Source: Gammaproteobacteria bacterium (lineage in GTDB: Bacteria; Pseudomonadota; Gammaproteobacteria; Pseudomonadales; Oleiphilaceae). From it: DNA of 6,341 bases. Both the position numbers and the translations under genes were made by a program. The stretch covers positions 1 through 6,341 of the forward strand of contig RFIV01000313.1 in NCBI GenBank assembly GCA_003695085.1, given 5' to 3'. Shown here piece after piece: positions 1 to 5,475 of this stretch (positions are counted from its first letter, which is position 1; each line of letters opens with the position of its first letter). The notes beneath the pieces were generated by a model. It saw only the letters and a list, made by a program, of their open reading frames with translations. It was not told the DNA's origin and did no database searches.

Positions 1-16
1 CGAATCGCTGTCATAA

Positions 17-290
17 GCGGTTGAGGCAGCACGAAGTGAAACCTCGGCAATTCTTGGTTTTGACGTATCCGCCAAACCGGCGGACCTGACCGATTCGGAC
101 CTATCCGATGAAGATGCGGCGCGCTACGCTGTCGCCAATGCGGCCTTGGCCGGCATCCTCCTTCAGGATGACACCGTCGCGGACAATCTGGGCGACCTGA
201 TCGATAGCTTCAGAGACGGAGCCTTTGATGAGACTGACCCGGTGAGCATCGGTGAGATCAAGCGTCAGCTGGAGAACGTGATCCAGTCCC
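17..290 (+). pseudogene. N-terminal part of the large left-hand gene, out of frame with its remainder
   Basis: Codons read from base 17 (GCG) to about 290 give a continuous acidic, alanine-rich helical protein segment with pieces such as ILGFDVSAKPADLTD and NAALAGILLQDD. The codon choice looks like real coding sequence. Beyond base 290 this frame becomes nonsense and stops at about 356-358, while the frame one base over continues sensibly as KQIKLSDKRAELELITSSLP. I therefore take this as the upstream piece of the gene ending at 2135, separated by a one-base insertion. In frame there is a TAA at 14-16 and no ATG, GTG or TTG between 17 and 145, so no proper start exists here and the true N-terminus should lie left of the window. 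The pattern resembles, weakly, the helical region that follows the N-terminus in large secreted or lipoprotein-type proteins with Ig-like or beta-rich bodies. That comparison is from memory of the style and is not a firm family assignment. Confidence 0.6.
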
Positions 291-294
291 CGCA
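282..294 (+). other. Frameshift site (CCCC run)
   Basis: The two coding halves of the left-hand gene meet here. Reading ATC CAG TCC from 281 and dropping one of the four C bases at 288-291 gives CGC AAG CAG ATC AAA, joining VIQS directly to RKQIKLSDKRAELE. One extra base thus accounts for the break. The downstream frame is open only from 282 (a TGA sits at 279-281) and the upstream frame degenerates after about 290, so the switch is confined to roughly ten bases. A sequencing error in a homopolymer, a real inactivating mutation, or phase variation or slippage could each explain it. A four-base run is short for slippage. Confidence 0.65.
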
Positions 295-383
295 AGCAGA
301 TCAAACTGTCGGACAAACGCGCCGAGCTGGAACTGATCACCTCGTCCCTGCCGGATGACACCTTTGACCCCAAACCCACTGAG

Positions 384-2135
384 GTGGCTTCAGGCAACGA
401 AATTGAGCAATTCAAGGCCTTTACGCGTGACGTTCGTACTTGGCTAACCCAGATCGAGCAGACAGATTTCAGTTCGCCTTGGGCTGCGCTGCGGATTGAT
501 TCTGACACTGTCTCCGCGTTGCTGAGCCAGGAAAACGCTGCCATGCTGGATCAGCTGTCAGATGTACTGGGTCAGATCGAGGACTATGTCGCCACGCACG
601 CGACTGATGTCGATAATGCCGCACAGAATGGTGGTACGTTGACAATCCCTCTCACCCGAACCGAGTGGAACGGAGCGGGCTACACAACGGTCTCAGTGGG
701 CGATATGGCGGTGACCTTTGGTCAGCAGGATGGCAAGCTGACAGCGTCTGCCTCGGCAGCCGGTCTCAATTTTGGCGCATCAGCACCGACCTTGACCATC
801 AAGAATCTGTCTGTTTTGACACCGGTTCCGGTGCCCGCGGTGCAGGGCGGCACATTGGAACAGTTTGAACTTTCGGCCGGCGAGCATGTTGTGACCTTCT
901 CGGCCGATCTCGAAAACAGTGTGGGTCACACGGCCAGGCTGTCCGACGCCAGGGCTGCACTGGTGCTGACCAAAGTCGTCTCCCTACCCGAGCCGGGTGC
1001 GTTGAATCCTCACACTATTGAAGATGCATTCAAGACAGGTTCTTTCAGTGCGAATGCGGAAATCAGCGATGGCAAGGGAAATACGTTCAAGGGCAGCATC
1101 ACTGCTGAAGGCGTGCGTTTGACTGTCGACTCGGTCAACAAGGCCAATTTGAAGTCGGTTTCTCTGAGCGGCAGCTTCACCGGCAGCAAGGGCACCTTTG
1201 AGGCCGAGGCGACGGCACGGCTGAACAATTCAGAGCTTTATGACTGGCTGGGGGTAAAGGATTATTCCGGAACACGTTTTGTATACCAGCGCGTGCCTGC
1301 AAGCGAGCTGACGGGAGAGGACCTGCTGGCGCTTTCCCGAACGTATCTGCCTGATCAGGTGAATGAAGTTTTTCGGGTTGCAAGCATTGGCAACTGGTTG
1401 GGAACCGAAGGCCATACTTTTTATGCTGAAACGGGCGCGGTCTCTCAGGCGAGTGATGTGCCTGCCATGACTCAATGCCTGAAAGATCACTTGATGGACT
1501 CGGGGTATGCAGAGACCTGGTGGTGTGGCGGTGTTGACGCTCTGACTTTTGCGGGCATCCCGTATCCTGAGCCTGCCTATACAAACGATTCTGTGATTCA
1601 GGAAATCACGAACTTGTTTGTTCGTTACAATACCGTCAAGGTCAATGGGGTGGTACTGGAGCCGGAAGTCACTATCTACAATGCACATGTCAATTCGCTG
1701 GACAATAACCTGTATATCTCCGGGGAGCTTAAATACCCGGCTCTGGAGGAGACGGAAAATCGCTTCGCCAATGTGTCTTTGACCCTGAAAGGCCGTGCGG
1801 CGCTGCCTGAACTCCCTGAAGCGACCGTGACGATTTCCGGAAATCGATCACGGCTGGATGGAGGAAGTATTGCCCTCAAGGTGGACTGGGATGCAGGAAG
1901 CTACACGACTGTGATCGATGTGGATGACAACAGTGCGGAGAAGCCGAAGGCCAAGGTGACTTTCTACAATGCCAATGGCATGAAGCTGGTGGCCAGCTCA
2001 CCCGATACCAGTGAAGACGTCGTTGATGTAACAGGTGAAGCCTTTGTCCGCGGCACGAAGGTGGGTGATCTGAGTACCTCAGAAGGACACTATGTCATGC
2101 GTTATACGGATGGCACCTTCGAGACACTCTATTAA
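384..2135 (+). CDS. Large beta-rich putative exported protein of unknown function (C-terminal 583 residues, intact frame)
   Basis: I do not recognise the family. Residue numbers count from the GTG at 384, but this is not a convincing start: no ribosome binding site precedes it, and sensible codons in the same frame run back to about 288. Residues 1-75 are helical and acidic. From about 83 onward the protein is dominated by alternating beta-strand patterns rich in T, S, V, G and N (for example TLTIPLTRTEW, SVSLSGSFTGSKGTFEAEA, KAKVTFYNANGMKLVAS). This suggests repeated beta-sandwich or beta-solenoid modules, as in secreted or surface proteins. Only two cysteines occur, at 365 and 381, close enough to form a disulfide in an oxidising compartment. 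No membrane segment is visible. Any signal peptide would be upstream of the window. The next gene, a likely outer-membrane barrel, starts 8 bases after the TAA, so the two probably form one transcription unit and act at the cell surface. That role is inference. Confidence 0.75.
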   Translation: MASGNEIEQFKAFTRDVRTWLTQIEQTDFSSPWAALRIDSDTVSALLSQENAAMLDQLSDVLGQIEDYVATHATDVDNAAQNGGTLTIPLTRTEWNGAGYTTVSVGDMAVTFGQQDGKLTASASAAGLNFGASAPTLTIKNLSVLTPVPVPAVQGGTLEQFELSAGEHVVTFSADLENSVGHTARLSDARAALVLTKVVSLPEPGALNPHTIEDAFKTGSFSANAEISDGKGNTFKGSITAEGVRLTVDSVNKANLKSVSLSGSFTGSKGTFEAEATARLNNSELYDWLGVKDYSGTRFVYQRVPASELTGEDLLALSRTYLPDQVNEVFRVASIGNWLGTEGHTFYAETGAVSQASDVPAMTQCLKDHLMDSGYAETWWCGGVDALTFAGIPYPEPAYTNDSVIQEITNLFVRYNTVKVNGVVLEPEVTIYNAHVNSLDNNLYISGELKYPALEETENRFANVSLTLKGRAALPELPEATVTISGNRSRLDGGSIALKVDWDAGSYTTVIDVDDNSAEKPKAKVTFYNANGMKLVASSPDTSEDVVDVTGEAFVRGTKVGDLSTSEGHYVMRYTDGTFETLY

Positions 2136-2143
2136 TTGATCTT

Positions 2144-3259
2144 ATGTTTAAAAAACATTTGGGGCGGGGCCTTGGCTCCGCCTTTTTTCTCGGTCTCGCA
2201 TTGCAATCCTCGGCTGTGACCGCCTCGGAGAGCCGTTCGCACTGGTGGTTCAGTCTGGACTCCATGCACTACAGCGAACCTCAGCCCGTGTACGATGCGG
2301 TGACAAACTGGGGCGAATCCTTTGACAGCAGGGGGACACGCCAGTGGACGTACAACCGCTTCGAGACCGGTTGGCATAATGGCCATTGGGGGATCGCACT
2401 GCTTCAGCGGCTGGACTACCGGGTTGACATGAGCCGGGACGGCGTTGAGTTCTGGGGAAAAATCGAGCGTCGGGAAGCGCTTGAGCCAGGCCGACGATAT
2501 CAGGTCACAGCGGAGGCATCGGGGCATACGGGGACGGGTATCAAGCTGGTACGTCTTTTCAGCCATTCCAGGTGGGGCGAGGGATCGGCGGGGCTGGCGG
2601 TCTGGCGGGTCAACCGGGTACTCGACGGCGAGCTGAATGGCTGGGCATTGGCCACCTCTGCATCCGAGTACGACTATCAGGCGGATGTGGATTATTTCTA
2701 CACGGAAGATCCCTTGTTTGCGCGACCGGATCTTGATCGGGCAACGGGATGGGGCTATGGGCTGGATCTTCACTGGCGCATGTCCCGGGCGCTTTGGCGC
2801 TACAGTGTAGATGTGAACGACCTGTTGGGCCGTATCCACTGGAGGCATGTTCCATACACACAGGCGACGTCAACCTCGGCCCGCAAGGAATATGATGCCA
2901 ATGGATACCTGCTGCTGAACCCTGCAATATCAGGGTTCGAGGGATACAAGGATGCCACTCAGGTATTGGATGCCAAGGTGCACGCTGCGATTGAGCGTAC
3001 CATTGCTGGCACGCCTTTTTCCGTGGTGGGGGGCACCGCTTGGCTGGGTCAGAAACTGTGGGGCTCAGTCGGTGCAGGCTTCCGGCAAGGTGCTGGTGCA
3101 CGTTGGGAGGCGAGCATCTGGCCCCAGATGCGCCGGATAGACCTGGGGTATCGCGCGCAAGACTGGCAGCTGATACTTGGGCTGGACCGCCTGAATGTGC
3201 AAAGGTCTCGCGCTGTGGAACTTTCCTTTGTCTGGGGAGCCGGCCTCCATACTCGCTAG
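2144..3259 (+). CDS. Putative outer-membrane beta-barrel protein with signal peptide, unknown function
   Basis: The ATG at 2144 gives a good Sec signal peptide: K3, K4 and R8, a hydrophobic core at about 9-25 (GLGSAFFLGLALQSSAV), and a likely cleavage after VTA at residue 27. The mature part has about 20 tryptophans in 371 residues, many tyrosines, no cysteine and no hydrophobic helix. It has repeated amphipathic strand-like stretches such as HWGIALLQRLDYRVDM, GWGYGLDLHWRM and DWQLILGLDRL, as expected for a barrel with aromatic girdles. It ends VELSFVWGAGLHTR, so the last strand lies a few residues before the end and lacks the usual terminal F or W. I cannot name the family. There is no clear Shine-Dalgarno. 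The start lies 8 bases past the preceding stop, so translation is probably coupled to that gene. A terminator-like hairpin lies within codons 7-13. The stop overlaps that of the convergent hotdog gene by four bases. Confidence 0.85.
   Translation: MFKKHLGRGLGSAFFLGLALQSSAVTASESRSHWWFSLDSMHYSEPQPVYDAVTNWGESFDSRGTRQWTYNRFETGWHNGHWGIALLQRLDYRVDMSRDGVEFWGKIERREALEPGRRYQVTAEASGHTGTGIKLVRLFSHSRWGEGSAGLAVWRVNRVLDGELNGWALATSASEYDYQADVDYFYTEDPLFARPDLDRATGWGYGLDLHWRMSRALWRYSVDVNDLLGRIHWRHVPYTQATSTSARKEYDANGYLLLNPAISGFEGYKDATQVLDAKVHAAIERTIAGTPFSVVGGTAWLGQKLWGSVGAGFRQGAGARWEASIWPQMRRIDLGYRAQDWQLILGLDRLNVQRSRAVELSFVWGAGLHTR
2163..2188 (+). terminator. Intrinsic-terminator-shaped hairpin inside the signal-peptide codons
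   Basis: Bases 2163-2170 (GGCGGGGC) pair with 2175-2182 (GCTCCGCC) as an eight-base-pair stem with one G-U, closed by a CTTG loop and followed immediately by six T at 2183-2188. An A-rich stretch lies upstream at 2150-2155. By shape this is a canonical Rho-independent terminator, 28 bases after the stop of the left-hand gene. It falls within the beginning of the beta-barrel gene, encoding GRGLGSAFF of the signal peptide. It may end most transcripts of the upstream gene, act as an attenuator relieved by translating ribosomes, or be a coincidence of GGC, GCC and TTT codon choice. Confidence 0.55.
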
Positions 3260-3696
3260 CCATGCTTAACGTTCATGGTGATGTCAGCCGTGAAGCATTC
3301 GGTGCCTTCCGTATCTGTCGCGGAGACATGGACGATGACCTCGCCCGGCTGGGAAAAGTCCACGCCACTGGCATCGCACACTACCTTGAGGTCCGTTTTG
3401 GCCTTGGCAATGTATTGCACAGTCATACCCTGTGGTATCCAGCGTGCACCCTCCGGGATGGATACATCAGTCGTCATGCCACCAGCCAGCTCTGCAGCGT
3501 TGCACATGGCGATGGCGTGGATCGTGCCCAGGTGATTGTGCACCTTTTTCTGGTTCTTCAGCAGGACTTCGCAGTAGCCCGGACGCAGCGCGACCACCTG
3601 CGGATCAATGGTGGAAAAATACGGGGCGACCTGGCCAATGCCTTGTGAAAACATTTCCGGCCCCATTTGTTCGAACATCTTCAAAAATTGACTCAT
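3256..3696 (-). CDS. Hotdog-fold domain protein (DUF4442-like), putative thioesterase-type
   Basis: This is a 146-residue single-domain cytosolic protein. The central stretch at residues 53-73 (starts HNHLGTIHAIAMCN, ends AELAGG) is the hallmark long helix of the hotdog fold found in PaaI/4HBT-type acyl-CoA thioesterases and DUF4442 proteins. E69 sits where the acidic residue of this helix is often placed. The flanking strands (VVALRPGYCEVLLK, GMTVQYIAKAKTDLKVVC, GEVIVHVSATDTEGTECFTADITMNV) complete the fold, and the length is normal for DUF4442-like members. Family knowledge suggests binding or hydrolysis of an acyl- or aryl-CoA ester; the substrate cannot be read from the sequence. The start is fixed by a good ribosome binding site, AGAGGA at 3704-3709, seven bases before the ATG. 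It lies 34 bases downstream of the marR gene on the same strand and is probably cotranscribed with it and under its control. Confidence 0.9.
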   Translation of the reverse strand: MSQFLKMFEQMGPEMFSQGIGQVAPYFSTIDPQVVALRPGYCEVLLKNQKKVHNHLGTIHAIAMCNAAELAGGMTTDVSIPEGARWIPQGMTVQYIAKAKTDLKVVCDASGVDFSQPGEVIVHVSATDTEGTECFTADITMNVKHG

Positions 3697-3703
3697 GGCG
3701 GGT

Positions 3704-3709
3704 TCCTCT
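3704..3709 (-). promoter_or_regulatory. Ribosome binding site of the hotdog gene
   Basis: AGAGGA on the minus strand, seven bases before the ATG at 3694-3696. It is the clearest Shine-Dalgarno in this operon. The upstream marR start has none that is recognisable. Confidence 0.7.
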
Positions 3710-3730
3710 CGATATGAGTGTCAGAAAAGG

Positions 3731-4150
3731 TCATCCTTTGAAACGCTGGATGACGTGATGGAAAAAACGGGTCACAGTTGCCAGCTCCGCTTCGCTAAAA
3801 TCCCCTGAAAGTTCATGATTGAGTTCGCTGACCAGATCATGAATCCTTGGCAACAGCTCGCGTCCGGCCTCGGTCAGGAAAAGGCGGGTCGCGCGCTTGT
3901 CATGCTCGCAGGCCTGCGCATGGATCCAGCCGCCGTTTCGCAGGCGACTGACAAGCCCGGTAACCGCCGGGGCATTCAGGCCCATGGCATCGGCCAACGA
4001 CTTCTGAGGTGCTCCTTCATGACGGGCAATGTGCATCAGTGCGGCAGCTTGCGTGACCGAAAGCCCCGTAGCGGATTTGCAAGCGGTATCGGCAAAACGA
4101 AACGCTGCATGTTGAGCTTGATTGAGGAGGTAAAAAAGGCGGTTATCCAT
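3731..4150 (-). CDS. MarR-family transcriptional regulator
   Basis: This 139-residue protein has the MarR layout: an N-terminal dimerisation helix (1-28), a helix at 31-44 beginning LSVTQAAALMHIA, the helix-turn-helix at about 49-71 (QKSLADAMGLNAPAVTGLVSRL), the wing at about 76-92 with the typical D84-K85-R86 followed by LFLTEAG, and C-terminal dimerisation helices. MarR proteins usually repress their own operon and release DNA when they bind a small aromatic or acyl ligand, or on oxidation. C24 and C81 are present, but no OhrR-type N-terminal cysteine is evident. The ATG at 4148-4150 is the only sensible start because an in-frame TAA lies two codons upstream. No good ribosome binding site precedes it. 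The gene is followed by the hotdog gene and preceded by two palindromic sites overlapping its promoter, so autorepression of a marR-hotdog operon is likely. Confidence 0.93.
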   Translation of the reverse strand: MDNRLFYLLNQAQHAAFRFADTACKSATGLSVTQAAALMHIARHEGAPQKSLADAMGLNAPAVTGLVSRLRNGGWIHAQACEHDKRATRLFLTEAGRELLPRIHDLVSELNHELSGDFSEAELATVTRFFHHVIQRFKG

Positions 4151-4161
4151 GATTTAATTGG

Positions 4162-4173
4162 TTCGCATGTGAA
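4162..4173. promoter_or_regulatory. Candidate MarR operator, proximal
   Basis: TTCGCATGTGAA is an imperfect 12-bp palindrome (TTC.CATG.GAA) with weaker AT-rich pairing outside it (ATT at 4157-4159 against AAT at 4176-4178). It lies between the predicted start site and the marR ATG. Its centre is 21 bp from the centre of a related site at 4183-4194. MarR dimers typically bind palindromes of this size. Assignment to this particular regulator is inference from position. Confidence 0.45.
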
Positions 4174-4182
4174 TTAATATGG

Positions 4183-4194
4183 TTTGTATGCGAA
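4183..4194. promoter_or_regulatory. Candidate MarR operator, distal, overlapping the -10
   Basis: TTTGTATGCGAA, read on the minus strand as TTCGCATACAAA, shares the TTCGCAT half-site with the proximal palindrome. It contains the predicted -10 TACAAA. Together the two sites place inverted TTCGCAT/ATGCGAA elements at 4162-4168 and 4188-4194. Confidence 0.45.
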
Positions 4195-4211
4195 ATAAAT
4201 TGGCGAGTCAA
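4183..4211 (-). promoter_or_regulatory. Predicted sigma70 promoter of the marR operon
   Basis: On the minus strand a -35 TTGACT (4206-4211) is followed after exactly 17 bases by a -10 TACAAA (4183-4188). The -35 matches the consensus at five of six positions and the -10 at four. The start site would fall near 4176, leaving a leader of about 25 bases before the ATG. The -10 lies inside the distal palindrome, as expected for a repressor-blocked promoter. Confidence 0.5.
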
Positions 4212-4244
4212 GCCCTTTCTGCCTTGGGAGGCCGTGCAAGGTAT

Positions 4245-4261
4245 CTGTAAAAACGCTACAG
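4245..4261. promoter_or_regulatory. Possible LysR-type binding site upstream of the lysR gene
   Basis: CTGTA (4245-4249) and TACAG (4257-4261) form a perfect five-base inverted repeat with a 7-base spacer, about 43 bases before the lysR ATG. LysR-type proteins often bind inverted repeats built around T-N11-A near their own promoter. A T-N11-A can be drawn here (4248 to 4260) but is not centred on the dyad, so the match is only suggestive. Confidence 0.3.
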
Positions 4262-4290
4262 TTGCCTTGGAATAAAGCCCTGATTATTAA
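4262..4290 (+). promoter_or_regulatory. Weak candidate promoter of the lysR gene
   Basis: A -35-like TTGCCT (4262-4267) is followed after 17 bases by TATTAA (4285-4290), each a partial match to consensus. The start site would fall within about ten bases of the ATG, giving a very short leader. The call is weak, and an upstream promoter within 4200-4260 cannot be excluded. Confidence 0.25.
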
Positions 4291-4303
4291 ATCTTGATTG
4301 AAA

Positions 4304-5209
4304 ATGAACATTGAAGACCTTGAACTGTTTGTCCGCACCATTGAGGCCGGGAGTATTTCGGCGGCCGCCCAGCAGATGGATCTGACCCCGGCTGCGGCCA
4401 GTGCCGGACTCAAGCGGCTGGAAAGGCAACTGGGGACGCCGCTCATGGTCCGCTCCACCCGGCGGCTGCGTCTGACAGAGGCGGGTGAGCGGTTTCTGGT
4501 GCACTGCCGGGAAGCGCTGGCTGCGCTGGATGCGGGGCGCTCGGCTATCAGCGCCGTTCAGGGCAAGGTTGCTGGCCGGCTCCGTCTGTCGGTTTCCTCG
4601 GATCTGGGGCGCAATCTGGTGCTGCCCTGGCTGGAAGAGGCCATGGATCAGCATCCCGAGCTGGCGCTGCATCTGGACGTGGGGGATGCCCTGTCCGACT
4701 TCTACGCTGACCGGATCGATGTCGCCTTGCGTTACGGCGAGCCGCCCGACAGTTCCATGGTGGCGTTCAAGGTGACAGATGTGGAGCGGCTGGTATGTGC
4801 GTCACCGGCGTATATCCGGCAGCATGGCGTGCCAGATGACCCGGATGCCCTGCGTCAGCACAACTGCCTGCTCTATCGCATGGGCGAGCGCATCTACAAT
4901 CAGTGGACCTTTCACGGGCCGGACGGCCGCCCCGTGACGGTGCAGGTACGGGGGGACCGGGAAAGCAATGATGCGGACATCGTACGCCGCTGGGCAGTCA
5001 TGGGACGCGGTATCGTGTTCAAGTCCGTGCTGGATCTTGCACCGGATCTGATCGCCGGGCGGCTGACCCGGCTACTCAGGGACTACCCTGCGCCCCGTGG
5101 CAGCTTGTGGCTGGTGTGTCCGGGGCGCCGCCAGGTTACACCGGCGGTGATCTTTCTGCGCGAGCTGCTGCGTGAGAAGTGTGCGGCACTGATTGCCTCG
5201 CTTCACTGA
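4304..5209 (+). CDS. LysR-family transcriptional regulator (CrgA-like)
   Basis: This 301-residue protein has the standard LysR length. The N-terminal winged helix-turn-helix spans about residues 3-62: MNIEDLELFVRTIEAGSISA, then the recognition helix around T28-L36 and the motif LKRLERQLGTPLMVRSTRRL ending in LTEAG (57-61). A linker helix follows, then a type-2 periplasmic-binding-like ligand domain from about 90 (VAGRLRLSVSSDLGRNLVLP). The segment DRIDVALRYGEPPDSSMVAF is typical of the CrgA-like subgroup, often annotated as regulators of redox or aromatic-compound genes; the actual ligand is unknown. I chose ATG 4304 over TTG 4298 because family members begin with M-[ND]-x-x-[DE]-[LM]. No strong ribosome binding site precedes either. 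The gene diverges from marR across a 153-base region. It may control marR-hotdog, itself, or remote genes. It overlaps the convergent small gene by seven bases at its stop. Confidence 0.93.
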   Translation: MNIEDLELFVRTIEAGSISAAAQQMDLTPAAASAGLKRLERQLGTPLMVRSTRRLRLTEAGERFLVHCREALAALDAGRSAISAVQGKVAGRLRLSVSSDLGRNLVLPWLEEAMDQHPELALHLDVGDALSDFYADRIDVALRYGEPPDSSMVAFKVTDVERLVCASPAYIRQHGVPDDPDALRQHNCLLYRMGERIYNQWTFHGPDGRPVTVQVRGDRESNDADIVRRWAVMGRGIVFKSVLDLAPDLIAGRLTRLLRDYPAPRGSLWLVCPGRRQVTPAVIFLRELLREKCAALIASLH

Positions 5210-5475
5210 CGCTCTTCTGCCTTGAGCTTCTTCAGCTCCAGCAGTGCCTTTTCGCGCTTCTTGTGCACGATGGCCTGCGTCTTGCGGGCTTCTTCGGCCT
5301 CCTTGCCATCAGGATGCTTGTCCAGATAGCGCTGCAGGTTCTTTTCGCGTTTTTTCAGCTTGCGAATGAGGTCTTCCAGCTCGCGAATGTGGCGCAGCCG
5401 CTTGCGCTTCTTCTGAGAAAAGAAGGCCTGTACCTGTTTGACCAGTTTGCGGCTTTTCCTGACGTCTTTGGTCAT
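5203..5475 (-). CDS. Small, highly basic coiled-coil protein of unknown function
   Basis: This is a 90-residue protein with 32 Lys/Arg against 14 Asp/Glu, so a net charge of about +18. It has no cysteine or tryptophan and no membrane segment or signal peptide. Heptad-like helical stretches (HIRELEDLIRKLKKREKNL at about 29-47 and a second helix from about 57 to the end) are split by a KHPDGK turn at about 53-58, suggesting an antiparallel helical hairpin. Such a protein could bind nucleic acid, ribosomes, polyphosphate or an acidic partner, but nothing in the sequence decides this. Its ATG overlaps the TGA of the upstream gene as ATGA, with a ribosome binding site AGGGAAA at 5484-5490, eight bases before the start. 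It is therefore translationally coupled to the putative phosphate-transport gene and probably works with it. Its tail overlaps the convergent lysR gene. Confidence 0.8.
   Translation of the reverse strand: MTKDVRKSRKLVKQVQAFFSQKKRKRLRHIRELEDLIRKLKKREKNLQRYLDKHPDGKEAEEARKTQAIVHKKREKALLELKKLKAEERQ

Noticed and set aside
384..386. GTG as the true start of the 583-residue frame
   Set aside because: No ribosome binding site precedes it, sensible codons in the same frame extend back to about 288, and upstream protein-like sequence joins after removing one base.
2132..3263. Long minus-strand frames opposite the beta-barrel gene (2132-2848 and 2610-3263)
   Set aside because: Their translations are rich in P, R, H and C with no domain pattern, as expected of shadows of a GC-rich gene. 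The plus-strand frame has a signal peptide and strand periodicity.
3040..3648. Plus-strand frame running across the barrel gene end and the hotdog gene
   Set aside because: It spans two well-supported genes in other frames and shows no coherent domain or start signal.
4221..4233. Small hairpin GCCT-N4-AGGC between marR and lysR
   Set aside because: The stem is only four pairs and no T run follows on either strand, so it is not a terminator.
4220..4270. Direct repeat TGCCTTGG at 4220-4227 and 4263-4270
   Set aside because: Eight bases twice at 43-bp spacing could easily be chance, and it does not line up with either predicted promoter in a meaningful way.
4298..4300. TTG start for the lysR gene, two codons before the ATG
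   Set aside because: LysR proteins typically begin with a motif like MNIEDLELF, which the ATG at 4304 gives directly. The TTG has no better ribosome binding site.
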